Below, one piece after another: positions 7,039-13,321 of a DNA stretch of 13,321 nt. A program made the translations under genes and the position numbers. The stretch comes from an uncultured Armatimonadota bacterium. Its GTDB lineage: Bacteria > Armatimonadota > Fimbriimonadia > Fimbriimonadales > Fimbriimonadaceae. The notes beneath the pieces are model-generated. The model was given only the letters and a program-made list of their open reading frames with translations. It ran no database searches and was not told the DNA's origin. The stretch covers positions 1 to 13,321 of the forward strand of contig CAMLEL010000024.1 of NCBI GenBank assembly GCA_946478935.1, written 5' to 3'. Within the stretch, counting starts at the first letter, position 1. Every line of letters begins with the position of its first letter.

Positions 7039-8931
7039 ATGATCGAATTTGATGTAATTGTTGTGGGTGCGGGGCAGGCTGGTATCGAAGCGGCGCTGGC
7101 GTCCGCGCGCATGGGTCGACGGGTCGCTTGCGTGACCATGCGCCTCGATAGAATTGGCCACCTGCCTTGCAACTGTTCGATTGGTGGCCCGGCAAAGGGC
7201 CATATCGCGAGAGAAGTGGATGCACTCGGTGGTCAGATGGGCATCACGACCGACTTGGCCATGACTCATATTCGGCGGGTAGGCACAGGGCGGGGACCGG
7301 CCGACCAAACTCTTCGCGCCCATGTCTGCAAAGACCTCTAACCACAGATCATGCGCGAGGTACTCGTCGGGCAGCCCAATCTCGAGCTGATCGAAGGAAC
7401 GGTCGAGCGGGTCGAAACAGTTGGTGGTCGAGTGACTGGAGTTCGGTTGAGCGATGGGACGCAACTCTCGGCGGTAGCGGTGGTCCTTACAACCGGAACG
7501 TTTCTCAATGGCCTTTGTCACCAAGGCAAAGAGAAGACGGTAGCCGCCCGGCATGGTGACGTGCCTTCCGTGACTTTGAGCGATTGGCTTCGCTCTAGCG
7601 GCGTTCGAATGCGACGATTCAAAACTGGAACCACGCCGAGAATCTCAAAGCGATCCGTCGACTTTGCCAAGACGCCTCCGCTTGAGAGTGAGCCAGACGC
7701 AGGTCCGTTTAGCTATATTCATGAATCAATTCAAGTTGCCAAGGCGCTCTTGCCCTGTTGGCAAACTCGGACAACTTCCACCACCCACGACCTGATACAA
7801 GCTAATCTGCATGAGAGCGCAATGTATTCGGGCCAGATAGAGGGCGTCGGACCGCGATACTGCCCGAGCATCGAAGACAAGGTCGTTCGGTTTTCTGAAA
7901 AGGAAAGTCATCCTGTTTTTCTTGAGCAGGAGACTTGGAACGGTCAAGAAATCTATGTTCAGGGAGTCAGCACAAGTTTGTCGGCTCACGTTCAATTGGA
8001 TCTGCTCAAGACGATTCCGGGCTTGGAAGCTGTGGAGATGCTGCGTCCCGGCTATGCGGTGGAATATGACATGGCAGATCCACTTCAACTCGACTCCCAG
8101 TTGATGAGCAAACTGGTTGATGGCTTGTTCTTGGCCGGCCAACTCAATGGGACGAGCGGCTATGAAGAAGCAGCCGGCCAAGGCATCGTCGCCGGTATCA
8201 ACGCGGCCCGGATGGCCGCGGGAGAGGCTCCCATGACGTTTCGCCGTGATACGAGTTTCATCGGTGTGATGATCGATGACTTGGTCACCAAGGGCGTGGA
8301 AGATCCATACCGCATGTTGACGGCCCGAGCGGAGCACCGCCTGCATTTACGCAATGACAACGCGGATGCGAGGTTGACACCAATCGGACGAGAAGCAGGA
8401 TTGGTCGATGACCACCGGTGGCAGCGCTTTAGTGAAAAGCAGGCTGCCATCGAACGAGGGATCGAAACCCTGGGTTCCAGCTTTGTAAATGAGTCAATGA
8501 ATCCGGTGCTGGTCAATCTTGGCCTGGGGCCGGTTAAGAACAAGACGTCGATATTTGATCTGATGAAGCGGCCAAGCGTTGATTTGAAGACGGCCGAGCG
8601 AATGATGACGGCCTGTCAAATTGAACAAGAAATGCCATCTGAACCAACCGTGCGAGAGCAAATTGAGCTTGCGGCCATGTATGACGGATATTTGAAGCAG
8701 CAGACGCGTCAGATCGAACGTTCCGAGAAGCTGGAATCCATCAGAATCCCCAAGCACTTTGCATATGATGAGATGAAGGGCCTGAGCTTTGAAAGTCGCG
8801 AGAAGCTCTCACGCATTCAGCCGGGCACAGTCGGCCAAGCCAGCCGAATTCCGGGCGTGCGCCCGACTGACATAGCACTTCTTGTGGGATATCTGCGAGG
8901 AAAGCTCGCAATTACGAGTTCTCAATCTTGA
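7039..8931 (+). pseudogene. mnmG: tRNA uridine 5-carboxymethylaminomethyl modification enzyme MnmG (GidA), interrupted by an in-frame stop
   Basis: MnmG with MnmE installs the carboxymethylaminomethyl group on U34 of certain tRNAs, using FAD and folate. From ATG 7039 the frame spans 630 codons, the normal length, but codon 101 (7339-7341) is TAA. The expected residue is Tyr, in a stretch reading [15 protein letters not shown]. Both sides stay in the same frame. Family blocks are otherwise strong: VVGAGQAG (FAD site), [84 protein letters not shown] and the C-terminal [12 protein letters not shown]. Several usually conserved positions are changed: GAGQAG for GGGHAG, CNC for CNP, VGT for LNT, GPAD for GPAV, and TGTTPR for TGTPPR. 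This suggests a decaying or diverged copy rather than only one read error. Reinitiation at ATG 7351 would give 526 residues lacking the FAD-binding N-terminus. An upstream in-frame ATG at 7012 is an alternative start. Confidence 0.85.
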
Positions 8932-8961
8932 TCCAGACAGGGAGCGGTACTCTGAATCCAA

Positions 8962-9669
8962 GTGCTTGCTTCGATTGCGTGTCTTGCTTTGGCCGTGTCG
9001 TCACCAGACATCCTGGTGATCGATGGAATGGCTACTGCTGAGATTCGCGACGGCGTTTGGACTCGCCCGCGCCCCCTTGCACCAACCCTGAAGCTGCCGA
9101 TGACTGAGGTGGGCCGCAGCAGCAACTTGGGCGGCGCCCGAGTTGTTGAGCTTCATCGGACACCAGACCGTCTGGCCTGGTTTACCAGCCACCGGATTGA
9201 GGGAGCCTGGTTCTCAGGCAAGGCCTGGTCACCCCGGAACGTGACCATTCCGTTGAACCGAAGTCGGATTTGGAATTGGATCGCCAGAGGAGCCAAGCAG
9301 GCCAATTGGATCGGTACACCCTACCTGTCAGGTGTGTGGCAAGTGGATATCGAGGGAGACGGGATTGAGGAATTCGTCGTCGAGGCTCGATCCAATGTAA
9401 CATCAGCAACAGGCTGGGCTTGGTCGACCGTGCTCGTGCTGAAGGGTGCATTCGATGTCCAGTGGATCATGCAGTCGAAGTCAGGGCCTCCATGCCTGGT
9501 GAGATCGATTTCTGATTTGGATGGAAACGGGACCTTCGAAGTGGTTGCCGGACGGTTAGGACCAACGATCCGAGTCGACCGGGTGTGGACTTTCGTGCGA
9601 GGGGAGCCGACGTTTCTGATCGACTCCACCTACGAAATTGCGACCAATCTATTTGGCGAGTTTGAGTGA
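8962..9669 (+). CDS. Hypothetical, probably exported protein with calcium-loop-like repeats
   Basis: I do not recognise the family. The frame is 235 residues and must start at or after GTG 8962, because an in-frame TGA lies at 8953-8955. The first 14 residues (LASIACLALAVSS) are a hydrophobic stretch like a short signal peptide, but lack the usual basic residue. Two acidic loops resemble FG-GAP/VCBS calcium-binding repeats: VDIEGDGIEEFVVEA near residues 128-142 and SDLDGNGTFEVVAGR near residues 183-198. This suggests a small extracellular beta-propeller-like fragment. It begins 30 bases after the mnmG frame on the same strand. Its end overlaps the convergent gene by 21 bases. No function can be given. 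Confidence 0.6.
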   Translation: MLASIACLALAVSSPDILVIDGMATAEIRDGVWTRPRPLAPTLKLPMTEVGRSSNLGGARVVELHRTPDRLAWFTSHRIEGAWFSGKAWSPRNVTIPLNRSRIWNWIARGAKQANWIGTPYLSGVWQVDIEGDGIEEFVVEARSNVTSATGWAWSTVLVLKGAFDVQWIMQSKSGPPCLVRSISDLDGNGTFEVVAGRLGPTIRVDRVWTFVRGEPTFLIDSTYEIATNLFGEFE

Positions 9670-10149
9670 GCCAAAGAACTTAGCCCGTTCGGCATCATAA
9701 CTTGTGCCTTTCTTGGCGACCGTCATCGTCAACACATTGTTACCTCGCCTAACGATCCACAGCGCGCCATTGGCGCCGCTCGGAGTGCTGAAGGTGACTT
9801 GGCGGCCCGTGACGCCTGCGTAGACGGCCTGTTTGTCCGATTTCACGGTTGCGCTTGTGCTTTCAAGAAACCCCTTTTTGATCCCCTCGATCATGTTCGC
9901 GATGAATGACGAGGGAGCTGACTTGGGCACCATGGAAATCGATGTGACGTAATTTGCAGTCGGACTGCTGGAGATCCACATGTGGCTCTTGACTGCGATT
10001 CCGCCGTCATGATCGGTTCGGCTGCTTGATTGTGGAGGAGTCGGCATTTGGAATGTGACGCCAGCAGCCTTGAATACCACAGGTTTCCAAGTCTGTGCGA
10101 AAGACACGGGAATCAAAAGACATGCAAGTACAAGTGTCAGCCACTTCAT
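9649..10149 (-). CDS. Small secreted protein of unknown function
   Basis: A 166-residue protein with a clear signal peptide (MKWLTLVLACLLIPVSFA, cleavage expected before Gln19) and no further membrane segment. The mature part starts VVFKAAGVTFQMPTPP and ends KFFGSLKLAK. This layout recalls PsbP-like or DUF1795-like small exported proteins, which describe a compact alpha/beta fold with no shared function. An AGGAG lies about 13 bases upstream of the ATG. It is the last gene of the minus-strand operon, 20 bases after the proteasome alpha gene, and its end overlaps the convergent hypothetical gene. Confidence 0.8.
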   Translation of the reverse strand: MKWLTLVLACLLIPVSFAQTWKPVVFKAAGVTFQMPTPPQSSSRTDHDGGIAVKSHMWISSSPTANYVTSISMVPKSAPSSFIANMIEGIKKGFLESTSATVKSDKQAVYAGVTGRQVTFSTPSGANGALWIVRRGNNVLTMTVAKKGTSYDAERAKFFGSLKLAK

Positions 10150-10169
10150 AACGCTATTGTATCTCCTGG

Positions 10170-10844
10170 TTAAATTGTCGAATCGAGCAGGCGGAATCGA
10201 TCCTCGCGCTCGGTCGATCGATCGATGAGCATGACTTCGGCTTCAAGAGCGGAGTTATCAAAGTCATCTGCATCGTCAGCAATCTGCTCCCAAGCTGCCG
10301 ACAAAGCGGAGGCGGCCGCCGCTGGGTCCATTTCCTGTTGGATGGATGAGAGCGAATCGCGGAGCCTTTCTTCTGCCGCCGGATCTCCGGCAATACCGAC
10401 GAACTGAGTCCATTTCTCAAAATCGCCATCGTAGTTCAGCACGTAGTAACTGTCCGATTCGCATGAGTCACCCACTTCAGCAAACAGGGACCGTGCTACC
10501 AAGGGAGCTGAGTTGAAATCCGCGAACGCCTTCTTGACCGGCACCGAAAGGGCGTTAATCACCCGCTGGATGGTCACATCTTGTTCGCTGTGATTGAATC
10601 CTTCCTGATGGGCAAATTCTACTGCTGCCGATCGAAGTGCTTCGATATCCGATTGCTGGCCAATAGAGGCGAATGCCAATCGGTCATAGATCTCGAAGAT
10701 CTTGCGGACGTTCCGTCGGCGTGTGTAGATCAGCACCCCAGATTGAAGAGAGACCGCGAGCACGGGTGAACCGTGCCTCAGCTTGCCTTCGATGTACTGG
10801 GCGCGATTACCAATGCCCTCTTGCCAATCGTAAGGCGTGATCAT
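10170..10844 (-). CDS. prcA: 20S proteasome alpha subunit, bacterial PrcA type
   Basis: A 224-residue alpha-type subunit that would form the outer rings of the 20S core particle and gate entry to the beta rings. The frame is open to 11000, but the family N-terminus (MITPYDWQEGIGNRAQYIEG) begins at ATG 10844, preceded by GGGGAG about 12 bases upstream, so I start there. It aligns by eye over most of its length with mycobacterial PrcA: PYxxxE...RAxYI, HGSPVLAVSLQSGVLI, then KIFEIYDRLAFASIG (including the pocket Lys used for ATPase C-terminal docking), LFAEVGD, YVLNYDGD and a C-terminal LEAEVMLIDRS strand. There is no propeptide with a catalytic Thr, so it is not a beta subunit. The linker before the last strand is strongly acidic (ADDADDFD). 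prcB, the ARC/Mpa ATPase, pup, dop and pafA are not in the window. It lies between an M28-family gene and a secreted-protein gene. Confidence 0.88.
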   Translation of the reverse strand: MITPYDWQEGIGNRAQYIEGKLRHGSPVLAVSLQSGVLIYTRRRNVRKIFEIYDRLAFASIGQQSDIEALRSAAVEFAHQEGFNHSEQDVTIQRVINALSVPVKKAFADFNSAPLVARSLFAEVGDSCESDSYYVLNYDGDFEKWTQFVGIAGDPAAEERLRDSLSSIQQEMDPAAAASALSAAWEQIADDADDFDNSALEAEVMLIDRSTEREDRFRLLDSTI

Positions 10845-10869
10845 ATTGGCTTTATACTCCCCAAGCGCC

Positions 10870-11904
10870 CTATTTGATTTGAAAGGGTGGGTCTTTGAGC
10901 AGCCAAGATTCCACGGCGAGCCCGACTTTGCCGAGAGACTCTGCGGAGCATTTGTCCACCGTATCGGCTTGCGTGTGCCAAGGTGCGTAATCGAAGTCAA
11001 TCAAGTCAATCGTCGGCAACCCCGCTTCATTGAGTGGGATGTGATCGTCCTCGATGACCGGCCCATACACCATCGGGAACGTGGATTTCAGCCCGGCCTT
11101 GTTGGCGTTGAGATAGAACTCTTTGAGTAGGGTCCCAGCATACCGAGCGCTGTTGGGCTCCATTGGGATCTTGAGATTTTTGTCTCCGATCATGTCCAAC
11201 AGAATTCCGTAGTCTGGCTTGGGTGATGGCATTTTCTTGGCGAATTCCCGAGCGCCGAGAAACATTTCGTCCAAGTCCGGGCCGAGATCTTCACCATCGG
11301 TAAGGAGATACATGACGCCCACATCTTTTGGCAAGCGGTCTTTGACGGCGCGCATGACCTCCAAGAGTACGGCGACTCCGCTTGCGCCATCATTGGCACC
11401 AAGGAGAGGCTTGCCCAAGTTCTCGGAATGCTCATCCATATCGGACGTAGGTCGTGTATCCCAATGGGCGAGCAGCAGGATCCGAGTCTTTGCATCCTTC
11501 CAGTTTTGTTCGCCGATGATATTGTCCATCGCAACGACCTTGCCTGTTCTGCTCCATCGATGTGTGAACGGCTGCAACCGCACGTTATCGCAATTTTTTT
11601 TTACTTCGGCCAACAGGTATGACTTTGCGTCATCGTATCCTTTGCTGCCTGGGTTGCGCGGCCCGAAAGCACATTGTTTGACCAAGTGAGCCCAAGCTTT
11701 GCTCTTGTCAAAGGTGTACGAACTGCTCGGGGACATAGGCGTGGTCGGCGGACCCTGCGGACTCTTCTGGAAGAATGCGAATGAGCCAGCGGCTAGGATT
11801 CCGAAGCAACCCAGCGCGAGGAAGTTTCTACGTAACGCTTGCCCTTGAGGACCGACTCTACCGTGGTCTTCTCGAAGGTCTTTGTAATCTTTGTTTTGTC
11901 CCAT
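10870..11904 (-). CDS. M28-family zinc metalloenzyme, glutaminyl-peptide cyclotransferase-like, membrane anchored
   Basis: A 344-residue protein. The N-terminus has 24 polar residues, then RRNFLALG and a hydrophobic span (about 27-45), giving a membrane anchor or Tat-like signal. The catalytic domain faces outward and shows M28 motifs: H147/D149 in LAHWDTRP, D172 in GANDGASG, E205-D206 in TDGEDLG, D237 in LLDMIGD and H310 in APWHTQADT. The DDHIP segment and the Trp-His before QADT resemble glutaminyl cyclases, which turn N-terminal Gln into pyroglutamate. Aminopeptidase is the alternative. Asp206 replaces the commoner Glu. The ATG at 11904 lies 112 bases inside the preceding gene, and no ATG, GTG or TTG occurs in frame before the hydrophobic segment, so this long overlap seems real. 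The proteasome gene follows after 25 bases. Confidence 0.85.
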   Translation of the reverse strand: MGQNKDYKDLREDHGRVGPQGQALRRNFLALGCFGILAAGSFAFFQKSPQGPPTTPMSPSSSYTFDKSKAWAHLVKQCAFGPRNPGSKGYDDAKSYLLAEVKKNCDNVRLQPFTHRWSRTGKVVAMDNIIGEQNWKDAKTRILLLAHWDTRPTSDMDEHSENLGKPLLGANDGASGVAVLLEVMRAVKDRLPKDVGVMYLLTDGEDLGPDLDEMFLGAREFAKKMPSPKPDYGILLDMIGDKNLKIPMEPNSARYAGTLLKEFYLNANKAGLKSTFPMVYGPVIEDDHIPLNEAGLPTIDLIDFDYAPWHTQADTVDKCSAESLGKVGLAVESWLLKDPPFQIK

Positions 11905-12368
11905 ACCTTGAAATAGCCCAAGCCACCGCGTCCCAAGCTGGAAGGCATGGCAACCTGATAGTTCTTAGACTCCTCCAACGGCATGTTGTTACATCGAACC
12001 TGTACCAACCGCTGGCCTGAAGGAGCGTCTTTGGAGAAGACTACTTCAAAACCGGAAATCTGCAGAAAACTTGGATTGGGTTGAGGGTAAAGGCTGAGGG
12101 ATCGTTCAAAGGCCTGTTTGATTTGGCTGCCAGACAGCGTCACGACGACTACGTCATCAGAGGGATATTGAATCAGCGTATTCAGATCGTCAGTCTTGGC
12201 ATAGTTGGACTTGACCAGGCCAGCGGCCAGAAACGCTCCATCGGTCCCAGCGAAGTCGCGCAATGCATCGGCCGCCGCCTGGGAAGGCAAGTGCGCGCTG
12301 TTCTCCGGGCTCTGGCAGAAGGAGAGGGCTGCCAAGACCGCCAAAATCAATACGGTGAGTGGCCTCAT
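11793..12368 (-). CDS. Stand-alone 5'-nucleotidase C-terminal domain protein, exported
   Basis: A 191-residue protein starting MRPLTVLILAVLAALSFCQS, a signal peptide. Cys19 follows Phe and so does not make a good lipobox. The rest matches only the C-terminal substrate-binding domain of UshA-like 5'-nucleotidases: DDVVVVTLSGSQIKQAFERS, SFLQISGFEVVFS, a LVQVRCNNMPLEESKNYQVAM stretch (split here only by reading) and GRGGLGYFKVW. The N-terminal metallophosphatase domain that carries the two-metal active site is absent, so it cannot be a nucleotidase by itself. Binding a nucleotide-like or other ligand is an inference. It is the first gene of the minus-strand operon, with a promoter directly upstream and the M28 gene overlapping its 3' end. 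No convincing Shine-Dalgarno sequence precedes the ATG, consistent with a very short leader. Confidence 0.78.
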   Translation of the reverse strand: MRPLTVLILAVLAALSFCQSPENSAHLPSQAAADALRDFAGTDGAFLAAGLVKSNYAKTDDLNTLIQYPSDDVVVVTLSGSQIKQAFERSLSLYPQPNPSFLQISGFEVVFSKDAPSGQRLVQVRCNNMPLEESKNYQVAMPSSLGRGGLGYFKVWDKTKITKTFEKTTVESVLKGKRYVETSSRWVASES

Positions 12369-12388
12369 CTAAAAATCATTATCGTCGC

Positions 12389-12420
12389 CTGACAATATAT
12401 TTGGACCGTCGAATTGTCAG
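12389..12420 (-). promoter_or_regulatory. Sigma-70-like promoter overlapped by an inverted repeat
   Basis: Read on the minus strand, CTGACA (12420-12415) and TATTGT (12397-12392) are -35 and -10 like, with exactly 17 bases between them. They lie about 24 bases upstream of the 5'-nucleotidase-domain gene, which leaves a very short leader. The ends form an eight-base perfect inverted repeat, CTGACAAT and ATTGTCAG, separated by 16 bases. A regulator binding here would cover both promoter elements. Confidence 0.5.
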
Positions 12421-12459
12421 ACGGTTTCACGATATTCGTAAGTTTGATACTCCGGAGAG

Positions 12460-12495
12460 AAAAAAGAATGCCCCAAACCCGTTTGGGTTTGGGGC
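12460..12495 (-). terminator. Intrinsic terminator of rplK
   Basis: GCCCCAAACCC (12470-12480) and GGGTTTGGGGC (12485-12495) form an 11-base perfect stem with a four-base loop. On the minus strand the stem is followed, four bases later, by six T residues (complement of 12460-12465). It lies 20 bases past the rplK stop. The plus-strand side has no T-run, so it works for rplK only. Confidence 0.9.
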
Positions 12496-12514
12496 CTTTG
12501 GTCTTCGTCCTACC

Positions 12515-12940
12515 TTAGCCTTCGACGCGAACGCCCATGGAGCGAGCTGATCCCGCCACGATATTCATCGCCATTTCCTCGTCCTCGGTGTTCAGGTCCT
12601 TCATCTTGAGCTTCGCAACTTCGCGAAGCTTGTCGCGCGTCAGTACGCCGGCCTTATCGGTCTTGGGGTTTGAGGCTCCCTTCTCGATGCCCGCTGCGCG
12701 CTTGATCAGGTCCGTCATAAGCGGTTGCTTCACCACAAATGCATAGGATCGATCTTCATAGACCGTGATCTCGACGGGCAGGACGAACCCCATCTGAGGT
12801 GCGGTCATTTCGTTAAACTTCTTGAGGAACTCCATCATGTTGATGCCCGCCTGGCCAAGGGCCGGACCCACTGGGGGAGCCGGGGTGCCTTTTCCTGCCG
12901 GGATGTTCAGCTTGATGTTGCCGGTGACTTTCTTTGCCAT
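12515..12940 (-). CDS. rplK: 50S ribosomal protein L11
   Basis: A 141-residue protein of standard length. It begins MAKKVTGNIKLNIPAGKG with the proline-rich APPVGPALGQAGINMMEF motif of the N-terminal domain, which binds the GTPase-associated region of 23S rRNA and release factors. The C-terminal rRNA-binding domain ends KDLNTEDEEMAMNIVAGSARSMGVRVEG. A weak AGAGA precedes the ATG. L11 helps factor-dependent GTP hydrolysis and stringent-response sensing by RelA. In most bacteria rplA follows directly; here an intrinsic terminator follows instead, so this copy is transcribed alone or as the last gene. It is divergent from the E2 gene, so nothing upstream in the window is co-transcribed with it. 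Confidence 0.98.
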   Translation of the reverse strand: MAKKVTGNIKLNIPAGKGTPAPPVGPALGQAGINMMEFLKKFNEMTAPQMGFVLPVEITVYEDRSYAFVVKQPLMTDLIKRAAGIEKGASNPKTDKAGVLTRDKLREVAKLKMKDLNTEDEEMAMNIVAGSARSMGVRVEG

Positions 12941-13095
12941 TTTCTAAATCTCTGGTTTGGAATCCGCCGCCAGGGGGAAGCTTAACGACGCGAACCTCAA
13001 AGATACCCGATTCGACACCTTCACTGGGCCATCTCGGTCCGGGCGATAAGGCTCATCTTCATGCCAAAATCGGTATGAAACCGCAAAGGAGCGCC

Positions 13096-13321
13096 ATGCC
13101 AGTTATTTCCGTCCACATTCCACAAATCGGTGAGGGCCTTCAAGAGGCTCGACTCGTCGCCGTCTTGAAAGAGCCTGGGCAAGCCGTCAAACGCGATGAA
13201 CCGATCTACCAGATGGAGACTGACAAGGCCGTGATGGATGTCGAATCGCCTTATGAAGGGGTCTTGGTGGAATGGCTCGCGCCAGTGGACACCATTCTTC
13301 CGATCGGCGGGGCGGTTGCCC
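13096..13321 (+). CDS. Dihydrolipoamide acyltransferase (E2) of a 2-oxoacid dehydrogenase complex, N-terminal lipoyl domain, 3'-truncated by window edge
   Basis: Seventy-five codons are visible before the right edge. They encode a lipoyl domain: PQIGEGLQEA at the start, then EPGQAVKRDEPIYQMETDKAVMDVESPYEGVLVEWL. Lys44 in the ETDKA turn is the expected lipoylation site. An AAAGGAG ends five bases before ATG 13096, which favours this start over the in-frame ATG at 13075. E2 passes the acyl group from E1 to coenzyme A in the pyruvate, 2-oxoglutarate or branched-chain complexes; the visible part cannot say which. It is divergent from rplK, with 155 bases between. Confidence 0.9.
   Translation, partial: MPVISVHIPQIGEGLQEARLVAVLKEPGQAVKRDEPIYQMETDKAVMDVESPYEGVLVEWLAPVDTILPIGGAVA

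Noticed and set aside
7339..7341. Recoding (readthrough or non-standard amino acid) at the mnmG TAA
   Set aside because: TAA is not used for selenocysteine or pyrrolysine, no recoding hairpin is apparent, and the expected residue is an ordinary Tyr.
7726..8346. Minus-strand frame of 206 codons inside mnmG
   Set aside because: It is antisense to strongly conserved MnmG motifs and has no domain signature.
10845..11000. Extended N-terminus of the proteasome alpha frame
   Set aside because: It overlaps the M28 gene's conserved C-terminus, and family alignment begins at the ATG at 10844.
12312..12368. Lipoprotein signal in the 5'-nucleotidase-domain protein (LSFC)
   Set aside because: Phe immediately before Cys does not fit the lipobox, so an ordinary signal peptide is more likely.

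Overview
The window looks like a chromosomal segment of a free-living, moderately GC-rich bacterium outside the Proteobacteria. Three things point this way: a bacterial 20S proteasome alpha subunit, an MnmG of the '[12 protein letters not shown]' type, and many small secreted or anchored hypothetical proteins. Armatimonadota (Fimbriimonadales-like) fits best in my judgement, but this is inference. I saw no tRNA, rRNA, CRISPR array or insertion sequence.

Region 1 (1-5700) is carbohydrate and amino-acid catabolism. It opens with the 3' three quarters of a rhamnulose-phosphate aldolase / lactaldehyde dehydrogenase fusion (RhaEW type). A phytanoyl-CoA dioxygenase-family gene on the minus strand is divergent from an AraC-type regulator. 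Four bases after the regulator comes a divergent undecaprenyl-diphosphate-synthase-like gene. An aldehyde dehydrogenase follows with its own putative operator.

Region 2 (5690-6931, minus strand) holds a DapA-superfamily enzyme most like 1-pyrroline-4-hydroxy-2-carboxylate deaminase, followed by a small cupin gene broken by a one-base frameshift. Deaminase plus aldehyde dehydrogenase would turn the cyclic imine of hydroxyproline catabolism into 2-oxoglutarate via its semialdehyde. An identical 17-base palindrome-containing motif lies just upstream of both genes, so they are probably co-regulated although separated and on opposite strands. The same pair also serves some sugar-acid pathways.

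Region 3 (7039-9669, plus strand) holds a full-length-sized mnmG reading frame interrupted by an in-frame TAA at codon 101 and carrying replacements at several conserved positions. A probably exported protein with two calcium-loop-like repeats follows.

Region 4 (9649-12420, minus strand) is a probable four-gene operon. In transcription order it encodes a stand-alone 5'-nucleotidase C-terminal domain protein, a membrane-anchored M28 / glutaminyl-cyclase-like metalloenzyme, the proteasome alpha subunit and a small secreted protein. A good sigma-70-like promoter overlapped by an inverted repeat precedes the first gene.

Region 5 (12460-13321) holds rplK (L11) on the minus strand with its own intrinsic terminator, hence apparently without rplA. 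Divergent from it is the start of a dihydrolipoamide acyltransferase (E2) gene that runs off the right edge.
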